Below are positions 9,415 through 18,069 of a DNA stretch of 64,000 nt, in pieces. Source of the stretch: Chitinophagaceae bacterium (GTDB lineage: Bacteria > Bacteroidota > Bacteroidia > Chitinophagales > UBA10324). The translations under genes were made by a program, and so were the position numbers. Where the stretch lies: positions 310,001 to 374,000 of the forward strand of contig JADJAG010000008.1 of the NCBI GenBank assembly GCA_016704325.1, read 5' to 3'. Under the pieces are notes generated by a model. It ran no database searches and had not been told where the DNA came from. It worked only from the letters and a program-made list of their open reading frames with translations. Positions within the stretch are counted from its first letter, which is position 1. Each line of letters begins with the position of its first letter.

Positions 9415-10929
9415 CTACGTAGCATGTTCTCTTTGGATTTCATCAGCCAACATCTTATTAATAGCTGCCGCTGCACGACGACCTTCACCCATGGCAAGTA
9501 TAACTGTAGCTGCGCCTAATACAATATCTCCACCGGCAAAAATCCGGTCAATAGAGGTCTTCTGCATTTCATCCACTATAATGTTTCCTCTTTTATTCAC
9601 TTGCATATCGGGTGTTGTCTGACTGATCAGTGGATTGCTGCCATTACCCACAGCCACTATCACGGTATCCACATTAATAAGAAAGTTACTACCTGGAACT
9701 TCTATAGGTCTTCTTCTGCCGGAGGCGTCCGGTTCTCCCAGTTCACAGGTGATGCATTCAACTGATTGCACCCATTTTTTTTCATTACCCAAAATTCGTT
9801 TCACATTCTCCAGAAAACGGAATTCAACCCCTTCTTCTTTTGCATGCCTGACTTCTTCTTTGCGCGCAGGCATTTCATTTTCTGTTCGGCGATAGATGAC
9901 CATCACTTTCTCTGCACCAAGACGCAATGCCATACGTGCGGCATCCATTGCCACATTTCCTCCACCTAATACTGCCACATGCTTTGATGGAAACATGGGA
10001 GTATCTGCTTTGCCCGTTTCATTGGCATGCATCAGGTTTGCCCGGGTAAGGTATTCGTTGGCTGAAAAAACGCCGATCAGGTTTTCCCCCTCAATACCCA
10101 TAAAGAAAGGCAATCCGGCACCGGTTCCGACAAACACTGCATCAAAGTGGTCTTTTTCAATAAGGTCAACCAGTTTGCGTGTTCTGCCTACAACAAAATT
10201 AGTTTGGAATTCCACTCCCATTCTTCTGAGGGTTTCTATCTCACGGTCAATAATTTCATTCGGTAATCTGAATTCAGGAATACCATATCGTAATACGCCC
10301 CCTAATTTATGAAAGGCTTCAAATATAGTAACATGATGGCCTTGCCGGCGGCAATCTGCCGCTACCACCAGTCCGGAAGGGCCACTGCCGACTACAGCAA
10401 CACGTTTTCCTGTTTCAGGTTTTACTTCCGGTTCTTTTACCTTACCGTTAATACGTTCCCAGTCTGCAACAAAACGCTCCAGCCTTCCAATAGCTACCGA
10501 CTTGTCGACATCCTTCAATGCCCTTCCAACGGTACAATGTGCCTGGCACTGTGTTTCCTGCGGACATACACGTCCGCAAATGGAAGGCAACAAACTGGTT
10601 TGCCTGATTACGGAAGCAGCATTTTCAAATTCTCCGGTTGCAATGTGATGGATAAATCCTGGAATGTCAATGCTAACCGGGCAATCCTCGACACATGTTT
10701 TCTTAATACACTGAAGACACCGCAAGGCTTCTATCCTGGCCTGGTCTGCAGTAAAACCAATTGCCACTTCATCAAGCGTATGCGACCGCAATTCAGGATC
10801 CAGTAGCTGCATCTCCTGAGGAGGAATCAAAGTTCTGTCCTTTGCTTTTAGCTGATCGACTCTTTGCAGGTAATCAACGAGCATTTTCTTAGCGTCTTCC
10901 GTATTCTTTTGAGACGTGTGCGTTGTCAT
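9415..10929 (-). CDS. NADPH-binding Fe-S flavoprotein, NfnB/SudA/GltD-like subunit
   Basis: Homologue of the small subunit of glutamate synthase and of NfnB/SudA. The start is the ATG at 10929, which overlaps the stop of the upstream gene as ATGA. From N to C: two cysteine clusters that would bind [4Fe-4S] centres (CLQCIKKTCVEDCP and CGRVCPQETQCQAHC), an FAD-binding GSGPSGL motif, an NAD(P)-binding GGGNVAMDAARMA motif, and the C-terminal FAD motif GGDIVLGAATVILAMGEGR. About 504 residues, full length for the family. It should form a heterodimer with the upstream product and move electrons between NADPH, NADH and ferredoxin or sulfur compounds. It is unlikely to be a dedicated glutamate synthase subunit because no large subunit is nearby. 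Confidence 0.9.
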   Translation of the reverse strand: MTTHTSQKNTEDAKKMLVDYLQRVDQLKAKDRTLIPPQEMQLLDPELRSHTLDEVAIGFTADQARIEALRCLQCIKKTCVEDCPVSIDIPGFIHHIATGEFENAASVIRQTSLLPSICGRVCPQETQCQAHCTVGRALKDVDKSVAIGRLERFVADWERINGKVKEPEVKPETGKRVAVVGSGPSGLVVAADCRRQGHHVTIFEAFHKLGGVLRYGIPEFRLPNEIIDREIETLRRMGVEFQTNFVVGRTRKLVDLIEKDHFDAVFVGTGAGLPFFMGIEGENLIGVFSANEYLTRANLMHANETGKADTPMFPSKHVAVLGGGNVAMDAARMALRLGAEKVMVIYRRTENEMPARKEEVRHAKEEGVEFRFLENVKRILGNEKKWVQSVECITCELGEPDASGRRRPIEVPGSNFLINVDTVIVAVGNGSNPLISQTTPDMQVNKRGNIIVDEMQKTSIDRIFAGGDIVLGAATVILAMGEGRRAAAAINKMLADEIQREHAT

Positions 10930-11780
10930 TGGCTGACCATTTTTTCTTTCCATCCTTCTTCCACAAAACATTTATACTTATTCTTTTCAATATCGCTATA
11001 GGCATGCAACCTGGCAATCATGTTGTCGAAGTCTACGAGATGTCCATCAAACTCAGGACCATCAACACAAACAAACTTTACTTCATTTCCCACATTCACA
11101 CGACAACCACCGCACATACCGGTTCCGTCAACCATGATTGTGTTAAGCGAAACCTGTGTAAATACGCCATAAGGTTTTGTTGTTTCCGCACAGGCTTTCA
11201 TCATCATCGGCGGACCGATTGCGATTACCATGGCCGGCTTATCTGCTTTTTCACATTGCTCTTTCAGTGGTTCCGTAACCATTGCATGCCTGCCATAAGA
11301 GCCATCATCAGTACAAATAATACATTCATCGGCGATGGCTTGCATCTCTTCTTCCAGGATAATAAGTTCTTTGGATCTTGCGCCGAGTATAATAGTTATC
11401 CGGTTTCCTGCCTGTTTCAATGCCTGTGCAATAGGGTATAACGGAGCTATACCTATTCCTCCTCCCGTACATACCACATGGCCATAGTGCTGTATGTGTG
11501 TTGGTTTGCCTAATGGACCTACCACTGCCGGCAAATCATCACCTGCTTCAAACTGTGCCAGCTGTGCTGTGGTTTTTCCTACTACCTGGAAGATGAGGGT
11601 AATGGATCCTTCCTTCCTGTCAGCATCTGCAATAGTGAGCGGAATACGTTCACCATATTCACTTTCCGTTTGTAGTATGATGAACTGACCGGGTTGCCGC
11701 TCTTCTGCAATCAACGGCGCCATTACTTTCATCAAGAAAACCTTTTCAGAAAGCTGCTTTTTTAAAACGATACGATTCAT
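10926..11780 (-). CDS. FAD/NAD-binding [2Fe-2S] reductase, NfnA/SudB/PyrK-like subunit
   Basis: The start is taken at the ATG at 11780 (MNRIVLKKQ), where family homology begins; 284 residues. It has an N-terminal FAD-binding barrel (ERIPLTIADA), an NAD-binding GGGIGIAPLYPIAQAL region, and a C-terminal [2Fe-2S] site VDGTGMCGGC ... FVCVDGPEFDG with three Cys and a nearby Asp. Three-Cys/one-Asp ligation is known for the NfnA type. It is translationally coupled to the next gene (ATGA overlap), so the two form an operon. The pair resembles NADH-dependent ferredoxin:NADP oxidoreductase or sulfide dehydrogenase; sequence alone cannot choose. The upstream gap holds a minus-strand hairpin terminator at 11949-11989. 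Confidence 0.9.
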   Translation of the reverse strand: MNRIVLKKQLSEKVFLMKVMAPLIAEERQPGQFIILQTESEYGERIPLTIADADRKEGSITLIFQVVGKTTAQLAQFEAGDDLPAVVGPLGKPTHIQHYGHVVCTGGGIGIAPLYPIAQALKQAGNRITIILGARSKELIILEEEMQAIADECIICTDDGSYGRHAMVTEPLKEQCEKADKPAMVIAIGPPMMMKACAETTKPYGVFTQVSLNTIMVDGTGMCGGCRVNVGNEVKFVCVDGPEFDGHLVDFDNMIARLHAYSDIEKNKYKCFVEEGWKEKMVSQ

Positions 11781-11948
11781 AATAATGGTCACAAAATTTA
11801 CTGCGAATCTATTTTCCACCGCATGAATAGTCTATGACATTTGTTGCCTCCTGATATGACCTATATCTCTCAAACTTCTCATTGCAATTACTACCTGCTT
11901 TAAAAAAAGATAATAATGGTATTGCAATCACTCCTCCAGGCTGTTTAA

Positions 11949-11989
11949 TAAAAAAACAAAAAGTGCCGCATCGGTTGCAATGCGGCACT
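11949..11989 (-). terminator. Orphan hairpin terminator upstream of the NfnA/SudB-like gene
   Basis: A perfect 10-bp inverted repeat, AGTGCCGCAT (11962-11971) and ATGCGGCACT (11980-11989), with an 8-nt loop. On the minus strand it is followed by an almost unbroken T tract (11961-11949). No minus-strand gene is recognised just upstream, so it either ends a short RNA or acts as a leader attenuator of the flavoprotein operon. Confidence 0.75.
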
Positions 11990-12042
11990 CTCATACTAAA
12001 ACAAAACACCTACTACGCTTTAGGGTAAACCCATAAGCGCAT

Positions 12043-12050
12043 CAAAACTA
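12043..12050 (-). promoter_or_regulatory. Candidate minus-strand -7 element TAGTTTTG
   Basis: The minus strand reads TAGTTTTG here, an exact match to the Bacteroidota TAnnTTTG -7 consensus, but no clear -33 TTTG is visible at the right distance. A transcript from it would run ~45 nt to the hairpin at 11989-11962. Confidence 0.3.
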
Positions 12051-12084
12051 CTGGTGATGTGAGTAGTTGTCAATGACTTTCATC

Positions 12085-12100
12085 AGTCAGTATACTGACT
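12085..12100. promoter_or_regulatory. 16-bp perfect palindrome, likely operator
   Basis: AGTCAGTATACTGACT reads the same on both strands. It sits between the divergent flavoprotein operon and the small membrane protein gene, ~35 bp upstream of the candidate minus-strand -7 element. A dimeric repressor or activator site is the likeliest reading; the regulator is unknown. Confidence 0.55.
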
Positions 12101-12267
12101 TATTATATTGGTATGAAAATATACTAAATGAAAGCAACAGGAGCAATCGCACACAGACTTTGTATACTCAATACACAGGTATGGTAACCGATAATTCATT
12201 TCTTCATATGACAAAGATCATCCCATCAGCCAACAAATGACATGATCATACTTGCATATTTGTAAGT

Positions 12268-12275
12268 TACATTTG
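12268..12275 (+). promoter_or_regulatory. Candidate -7 promoter element TACATTTG
   Basis: Exact TAnnTTTG match 65 bp upstream of the ATG at 12340. It is preceded at 12241-12251 by CATGATCATAC, an 11-mer that recurs at 12887-12897 before the YceI gene. Confidence 0.45.
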
Positions 12276-12339
12276 ACCCATCAATTCATTAACGCAAACA
12301 TAAAGCTCCGTTAATGCTTCACTCTTAACTCAAAAGAAT

Positions 12340-12748
12340 ATGAAAAAGATCTTAATCAGTGGCTTTGTTTCCCGCCATAACGCTTCTCATACTGAGCATA
12401 CTTGCTTTGTATCTGACCATTTTGCTTTTTCCAAGCATTGCCCTGGAGTATTATGACCCTGCATTTCAATCTAATTCAGAAAGAGATTTCCTCTACTATA
12501 TTCACCCTGTTATACTTGGATTTGCTTTGGCCTGGTTCTGGGAAAGATTCAAAGGCGTGTTAAAAGGTGGCTTCACTATGCGAGGAATTGAATTCGGCAT
12601 CATCTATTCTTTAGTTGCTACACTTCCTTCCATGTGGATCATCTTTAGTGCCATGAATGTTTCACTGACCATCGTTTTCACCTGGTTTCTGTATGGTTTT
12701 GTCCAGGCATTGGTGGCAGGTTTGATTTGTGAGAAAATGAATCCTTGA
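12340..12748 (+). CDS. Small four-helix membrane protein with an apparent frameshift
   Basis: I do not recognise a named family. The best start is ATG 12340 (MKKILISGFV), but that frame closes quickly after a CCC run at 12371-12373. The frame that carries on (visible from a GTG at 12359) encodes ~128 residues with hydrophobic segments around ITLLILSILALYLTILLF, IHPVILGFALAWFW, YSLVATLPSMWIIF and VFTWFLYGFVQALVAGLI. Removing one C joins them as MKKILISGFVSAITLLILS, which makes a natural N-terminus, so an indel is the simplest explanation. A strong terminator follows at 12767. Its close linkage to the YceI locus and a shared upstream 11-mer suggest co-regulation. Confidence 0.7.
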
Positions 12749-12766
12749 TTGTATCAGGGTATATAG

Positions 12767-12806
12767 AGGCCGGAATTGAAAATCTTTTCAATTCCGGCCT
12801 TTTTTT
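12767..12806 (+). terminator. Strong intrinsic terminator after the small membrane protein
   Basis: 16-bp perfect stem: 12767-12782 (AGGCCGGAATTGAAAA) pairs with 12785-12800, 2-nt spacer, followed by TTTTTT. It separates the small membrane protein from the YceI gene. Confidence 0.9.
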
Positions 12807-12886
12807 GCGTCTTATGAAATCCTCTTGTTGGATGACTTTTATCATATTCATATAGATTAAAAATCATGCAGGTTGATGACACAGGT

Positions 12887-12897
12887 CATGATCATAC
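12887..12897 (+). promoter_or_regulatory. CATGATCATAC element upstream of the first YceI gene
   Basis: Identical 11-mer to 12241-12251. It contains the palindrome ATGATCAT and lies 58 bp before the ATG at 12955; the other copy lies 89 bp before ATG 12340. Possible shared operator. Confidence 0.4.
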
Positions 12898-12954
12898 ACT
12901 ACGACCAATAAGACCTTGTGCCAGCAATTAATAATCAGTTTACAATTACTCATC

Positions 12955-13539
12955 ATGAAAACATTCACCAAATTACTACTGCCGCTCCTGATACTTGCAA
13001 TGCCATTAGTAAGAGCTCAAAGCACGTATGTAATAGCGCCGTCTGCTGAGTTTACCATTAAAGGAACTTCCAATGTGCATGATTGGGATGAAACTATTCA
13101 AAAAGCAACGGGCAACGGATCATTCTCAATGAATGATGATGGCAGCATGAACATTCTATCAGTGCAGGTTACAATTCAATGCATAGATATTAAGAGTACC
13201 CACGGGTCTATAATGGACAACAAAACTTACGAAGCCCTGAAAGCGGAAAAGAATCCTACCATTACTTATAAATTGTTGTCACCGGTAAACAATATTAATC
13301 CTTCAACCGCCGGAACTTCCATTGCAGCAAAAGGACAGGTCACTATAGCCGGTGTCACCAAAGCCATAGATCTCCAGGTTAAGGTGCAGTCAGGCTCTGC
13401 AGGTTCATTAATTTTTGAAGGCAGCAAAACTTTGAAAATGACTGATTTCGGAGTGAGCCCGCCAACAGCATTCATGGGTGCCATGAAGGTTGGCGACGAA
13501 GTAGTAGTGAAATTCAAAGCTACCATGCTTCCCAGGTAA
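12955..13539 (+). CDS. YceI-family periplasmic lipocalin-like protein (first copy)
   Basis: 194 residues from ATG 12955 (MKTFTKLLLPLL), chosen because it opens directly into a signal peptide ending VRAQ; an upstream GTG is less likely. The mature protein matches YceI: FTIKGTSNVHDWDE near the start, NKTYEALKAEKNPTITYKL in the middle, GVTKAIDLQVKVQ, and the terminal strand MGAMKVGDEVVVKF. YceI proteins are lipocalin-like barrels that bind isoprenoid or other amphipathic ligands in the periplasm. The gene is 54 bp upstream of an outer-membrane barrel gene, so the two probably share a transcript. A second YceI-like gene follows the barrel. Confidence 0.9.
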   Translation: MKTFTKLLLPLLILAMPLVRAQSTYVIAPSAEFTIKGTSNVHDWDETIQKATGNGSFSMNDDGSMNILSVQVTIQCIDIKSTHGSIMDNKTYEALKAEKNPTITYKLLSPVNNINPSTAGTSIAAKGQVTIAGVTKAIDLQVKVQSGSAGSLIFEGSKTLKMTDFGVSPPTAFMGAMKVGDEVVVKFKATMLPR

Positions 13540-13593
13540 TTTTCTTTTAGAACTTTCATCAATAAACTAATATTCAAATAAAACTCAAGCACA

Positions 13594-15000
13594 ATGAAAA
13601 ACAAGATCAGATTATTCAGCATGCTAAGCCTGATGATTTTTTGCAGCAGTATCATAATGGCACAACAGGCACCCATGCAAAATTTCAGGCCTTACGACCA
13701 AAGAGGTTTAAATGTTTTTGAAACTCCGAAAACAGACACTATACCGTTTACGGGCTTCAAACTAAGGATCGGAGGTAGTTTCACTCAACAGTTTCAGAAC
13801 CTCCAGCATGAAAACGTGATCGATACCGCTCAATTTACCGGAGCAATGACCGGTTGGCATATGATTGATGCCAATGCAGACAGTAAAGATGACCGTGCAT
13901 TAATTAAATTGTCGAATGGCTTCAACCTTGCCATGGCCAACCTGAATATTGATGTGGCAATTTATGATGGTGTGCATGTAAGCCTTGTTACTTACCTCTC
14001 ATCCCGTCACCATCAGGAAGCATGGGTAAAAGGCGGCTTTGTTCAATTTGACAAGTTGCTTTTTCTTAAGAGCCCGACAGTTGATAAACTGATGGAAAAT
14101 TTCACCCTGAAATTCGGTGATTATGAAGTTAACTATGGGGATCAGCACTATCGCAGAAGTGACGGTGGTAACACCATGTACAATCCATTTGTTGAGAATA
14201 TGATTATGGATGAGTTTACCACTGAAATTGGTGGTGAAATTCAGTACCAGAACAGCGGATTCATAGGTGTTTTTGGAATGACAGGCGGTGAAATCAAAGG
14301 TGATGTTTCTGAACCACTGGCAATTGATTCAGTAAGTAAAGAAGCCAACAGGCGTGCACCCAGCATTATAGCCAAATTTGGATATGACAGCCAGGTAAAA
14401 CCTGATCTTCGTTTCAGACTTACCGGCTCTGTTTACACCACAAAGAGTTCAGCCAGCAATACCATCTTTGGTGGAGATCGTACAGGATCACATTACTTCA
14501 GTGTAATGGAAAACTCTGCATCTTCTGTAACTGCTCAGGCTTTTTCAGGAAGGATCAATCCCGGATTCAGTGACCAGGTTACTGCTTTCATGATTAACCC
14601 TTTTATTAAATATCATGGACTTGAAGTATTCGGAGTTATTGAATTTGCAGATGGCCGCAAAGTAAATGAAGTAGATAAAAGAAGCGCCAGTCAATTTGGT
14701 GTGGATGTAATTTACCGCTTTACTAAAAATGAAAAATTCTGGGTTGCAGGCAGATATAATACTATGTCAGCGGACATGTTGTTCACAGACCCAACGAAAG
14801 TGACTTCCATTCAATCCGTTTCCTCTGACCGTTTCGCAATTTCCGCAGGTTGGTATATCATTAAGAACCTGATGGCAAAAGTGGAATATGTGAACCAGGT
14901 TTACAAAGACTTCCCCACATTAGATATCCGTTACGCCGGCACCGGTAATGATGGTGCAAAATTCAATGGCATAATGATTGAAGCTGCTATCGGTTTCTAG
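13594..15000 (+). CDS. Outer-membrane beta-barrel (porin-like) protein between two YceI genes
   Basis: 468 residues: signal peptide (MLSLMIFCSSIIMAQ), then many alternating amphipathic strands, typical of an outer-membrane barrel (for example SGFIGVFGMTGGEIKGDV, FWVAGRYNTMSADM), ending in an aromatic residue (AAIGF), the usual barrel-insertion signal. No substrate motif is recognised; a generic porin assignment is inference. It sits 54 bp after one YceI gene and 63 bp before another, with a hairpin at 15010 between. An arrangement of a periplasmic ligand-binding protein and an outer-membrane barrel suggests uptake or export of a small amphipathic molecule. Confidence 0.8.
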   Translation: MKNKIRLFSMLSLMIFCSSIIMAQQAPMQNFRPYDQRGLNVFETPKTDTIPFTGFKLRIGGSFTQQFQNLQHENVIDTAQFTGAMTGWHMIDANADSKDDRALIKLSNGFNLAMANLNIDVAIYDGVHVSLVTYLSSRHHQEAWVKGGFVQFDKLLFLKSPTVDKLMENFTLKFGDYEVNYGDQHYRRSDGGNTMYNPFVENMIMDEFTTEIGGEIQYQNSGFIGVFGMTGGEIKGDVSEPLAIDSVSKEANRRAPSIIAKFGYDSQVKPDLRFRLTGSVYTTKSSASNTIFGGDRTGSHYFSVMENSASSVTAQAFSGRINPGFSDQVTAFMINPFIKYHGLEVFGVIEFADGRKVNEVDKRSASQFGVDVIYRFTKNEKFWVAGRYNTMSADMLFTDPTKVTSIQSVSSDRFAISAGWYIIKNLMAKVEYVNQVYKDFPTLDIRYAGTGNDGAKFNGIMIEAAIGF

Positions 15001-15009
15001 TTTGATCAT

Positions 15010-15056
15010 AAGAACCGTCTTTCAATTAACCATTGAAAGACGGTTCTTTGTTAGTT
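15010..15056 (+). terminator. Hairpin terminator after the outer-membrane barrel gene
   Basis: 17-bp perfect stem, 15010-15026 (AAGAACCGTCTTTCAAT) and 15032-15048, with a 5-nt loop, followed by a T-rich tail TTGTTAGTTTTA. It may only partly stop transcription into the second YceI gene. Confidence 0.8.
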
Positions 15057-15063
15057 TTACTAT

Positions 15064-15730
15064 ATGAGCTCTTCACTGAATATTAAATCCATTCACTTTA
15101 TTTTATTACTGATCACAACTCCGATCCTTTTCATTGCATCAAGAAATATTTTACAGGCACAGTCAGCACACAATTATACGATTGAATATGCTATACTCGC
15201 CGACAGCAAAATAACCGTAGCAGGCACAACCAATATTAACGAGTTTGCCTGTTTCTCCATTGAGAAATATGGTAAAAGCAAAGGCACCACCACTATCGAT
15301 CCGGTTACCAATACAGCCATTTTCCGCGACACAAAGTTAAAAGTAGCTACTGTCTCGCTCAATTGTGGAAACGATGCCATGAACAGCAATCTTTACAATC
15401 TGCTTCGGGCAGAAGAGTTGCCCTACATCATTATTGAAATTCAACAAGCTAAATCTAAAGATGGCAAACCGGTTAACTTTTCGGTTCAATCACCTATGAC
15501 AGCAAAAGTCTACATCACGCTGGCAGGAGTACGCAGAATAAATGAAATAACATTTACCGGAAAAGAAATGTATCCGGGTGCTTATCACTTTACCGGGCAA
15601 CATAATATTTCATTGAATGACTATCACCTCAAAGCCCCTGAAGCCTCTATTTGGCCTGGTGAAAGTGAATGATATCATTACGGTCAAATTTGACCTGAAA
15701 GTTGCGGTAAGGGCTACTCCATTGCCATAA
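15064..15730 (+). CDS. Second YceI-like protein with an apparent C-terminal frameshift
   Basis: The uninterrupted frame gives 202 residues and stops at 15672 right after KAPEASIWPGESE. The last expected YceI strand is present in another frame: from 15650 it reads GLVKVNDIITVKFDLKVAV and stops at 15730. Deleting one T from the TTT at 15650-15652 joins them (EASIGLVKVND). An N-terminal hydrophobic export signal is followed by ADSKITVAGTTNINEFACF, matching the first copy's ligand-barrel start, and LYNLLRAEELPYIIIEI in the middle. Likely a periplasmic partner of the barrel protein. Whether the shift is real or an error is open. Confidence 0.75.
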
Positions 15731-15901
15731 ATGGTTGGTAGCTTTCCAAAAGAACATCTACCTAATCCGTTCAATCGATGCCCTGCATCACAACTCAGTA
15801 ACTGGTACAAATAAGTAGCCAGACCACCAGCTTGACAATAAACTATCCTGACTATAAGATCACTTCATGAAGATGACTTTCGTCGTAGTGCTCGCCAACC
15901 A

Positions 15902-18001
15902 ATGTCATTGATTCGAAATTCATTGCGACGTTCATTTGCAATTGTGAAAGCTTTGCGAGAACTACCGGTAATCATACTGCTATCAATAATAATTCTCATA
16001 CCTGAATTTTGCCGCTCTCAGCCCCCTACCTATGTTTGGGCTAAAACACTGATTGGCAATGTAGAATCAATACAGCGTGCCACAGCAGTTGATGCCAGTG
16101 GAAATGTTTACCTATATGGTGTATTTTTTGGCACTGTTGATTTTGATCCGGGCCCTGCTACTGTCAATATAACACCTGTGCCATATGGCTGTAATGTTTA
16201 TATAGCCAAGTACGATATCAATGGTAACTTTCTGTGGATAAAGAATATTGCTGTTAATGCTTCTTACGGAGGTAGCAGCATGGTGATGGATGCGAATGAA
16301 GATATCCTGATCACCGGCTTTTATTCAGGCAATAATGTGGATTTTGATCCCGGGCCGGGTATTGCAACCAAATCTTCTCTTTCCGGAAGCACAGACATTT
16401 TCATCGCAAAATATGACGCAAATGGAAATTACCTGTGGGCCATAAGCCTTGGATCAACTGCTGATGATCGCGGAAATGATTTACTAAGTGATGCCGCCGG
16501 GAATATTTTTGCAACCGGAACCTTCAATGGCATAGCTGACTTTGATCCCGGGACAGGTTCAGCAAACCTAGCTGCGTTGGGAGCAGGTGATATCTTTTTA
16601 GCTAAATATGATGGCAACGGGAATTATTTGTGGGCTAAGCAGACAGGTGGCACTGCCACAGACGATGTTCGGGATATTGCGCTAGATGTCTCAGGAAACA
16701 TAATACTCACCGGAACATTCTGGGGCACTTCTGATTTTGATCCGGATGGCGGAGTAGCTAACCTAACAAGTGCCGGACAGAATGATAGTTACCTTGCAAA
16801 ATACGATGCCAATGGAAGCTACCTCTGGAGTAAACAATTTGGCAGTACAAGTTATGATATCGGAACAAGCCTGAAAACAGACGTGACCGGAAATCAATTC
16901 ATTACCGGCACTTTCAATGGCACAGTAGATTTTGATCCCGGCACCGGGATAACTAATCTGATCGCGCCTGCCGGTGGCGGATCGTACTTTGGCTACTATG
17001 ATGCTTCCGGAAGTTTACTATGGGTTAAGTTTTTGCCATTGAATACCGGAAATATTGATATCACTATTGACCAATGCAATAACCTCCTGATTGCCGGAAG
17101 TTATCTCAGTGGCGGACCTGCTGTTATTGATATGGATCCTGGTCCCGCAACCGCTAATCTTTCGGTACCCGGAAATCTTCCTCCTCCCTATTACAATATT
17201 TTTGGAGAATATGACATAACCGGTAATTATTTATGGGCAGGCGTATTCGGGCATACCTGCTACTGCAGCGTTGCAGGTTACAAGTCATCCATCACCTGCG
17301 ATACTTTTGGTAATGTTTACTACACTGGCATTATGAATGGTTCTGCATTCGGTTCTTCTACAGTGGATTTTGATCCCGGTACCGGTATAGCCAATCTGAC
17401 GGCTCCTAATTCTGTTGACAATGTTTTCTTCGCCAAATACATTTGTCCACAACTCGTACTACCAATTACCCTGCTTGCTTTTACTGGTGAAAACAGGAAT
17501 CATATCAACTATCTTCAATGGAGCACAGCCTCTGAAAAACAAAATGATCATTTTGATATAGAAAGAGGCTCCGGTGAATTATTTTTTGAACCATTGAGCA
17601 GCATAAATGGATATGGTAATAGTGCCGAAATTGTTTATTACTCATTTGAAGACCACAAGCCTATGGCAGGCTTGAATTATTACCGGTTAAAACAAGTTGA
17701 TGAAGATGGAAGCATCGCTTACTCAGATGTGATTGCCGTCAATAATCCAACAGTGCAAAGTTCACCGGTTGCCAACGCATATTCAAATGGAGTTATCGTA
17801 ATCAGTGGTCTGGCACATCCACCCCTTTATGTTTCTGTTTTTGATGCAGCAGGAAGATGCTTTTACTCTTCTCATCAGCTACAACTGCTTTCAGAATACA
17901 GCATTCAATTGAATGTAAGCCAGCTACCTGCAGGAATCTATTTTATTACGGTCCGCACTTCTCATGGAAATGAAAATATTATTGTTCCGCTAAACAAATG
18001 A
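15902..18001 (+). CDS. SBBP-type beta-propeller secreted protein with T9SS sorting domain
   Basis: 699 residues. A basic N-region and hydrophobic stretch (VIILLSIIILIPEFC) form the signal. The body has about seven repeats built on AKYD.NGNYLWAK plus VDFDPGTG.ANLTA, the SBBP (beta-propeller) pattern. The acidic DFDPGTG loops look like possible metal-binding turns (inference). Then comes LPITLLAFTGEN ... YLQWSTASEKQNDHFDIERG, a module often placed before sorting domains, and a T9SS-type C-terminal domain (VFDAAGRCF ... LPAGIYFITVRTSHG). It should be surface-exposed or secreted. No enzyme motif seen. It converges with the two minus-strand T9SS features downstream. Confidence 0.87.
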   Translation: MSLIRNSLRRSFAIVKALRELPVIILLSIIILIPEFCRSQPPTYVWAKTLIGNVESIQRATAVDASGNVYLYGVFFGTVDFDPGPATVNITPVPYGCNVYIAKYDINGNFLWIKNIAVNASYGGSSMVMDANEDILITGFYSGNNVDFDPGPGIATKSSLSGSTDIFIAKYDANGNYLWAISLGSTADDRGNDLLSDAAGNIFATGTFNGIADFDPGTGSANLAALGAGDIFLAKYDGNGNYLWAKQTGGTATDDVRDIALDVSGNIILTGTFWGTSDFDPDGGVANLTSAGQNDSYLAKYDANGSYLWSKQFGSTSYDIGTSLKTDVTGNQFITGTFNGTVDFDPGTGITNLIAPAGGGSYFGYYDASGSLLWVKFLPLNTGNIDITIDQCNNLLIAGSYLSGGPAVIDMDPGPATANLSVPGNLPPPYYNIFGEYDITGNYLWAGVFGHTCYCSVAGYKSSITCDTFGNVYYTGIMNGSAFGSSTVDFDPGTGIANLTAPNSVDNVFFAKYICPQLVLPITLLAFTGENRNHINYLQWSTASEKQNDHFDIERGSGELFFEPLSSINGYGNSAEIVYYSFEDHKPMAGLNYYRLKQVDEDGSIAYSDVIAVNNPTVQSSPVANAYSNGVIVISGLAHPPLYVSVFDAAGRCFYSSHQLQLLSEYSIQLNVSQLPAGIYFITVRTSHGNENIIVPLNK

Positions 18002-18069
18002 TCATCTACCTTTTGCATCTACACAATAGGTTCCCATAATTTAATCTACTCTCACGATAATGCCGATCA

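Noticed and set aside
9415..11780. Glutamate synthase small subunit as a final call for the flavoprotein pair
   Set aside because: No gltB nearby, and the coupled partner is of the NfnA/SudB type.
11809..12009. 66-codon minus-strand frame upstream of the NfnA-like gene
   Set aside because: It runs through the terminator hairpin and has no family signal.
12013..12042. Nine-codon minus-strand ORF MRLWVYPKA just before the orphan terminator
   Set aside because: Too short to support; no ribosome site and the candidate transcript would start at or after the ATG.
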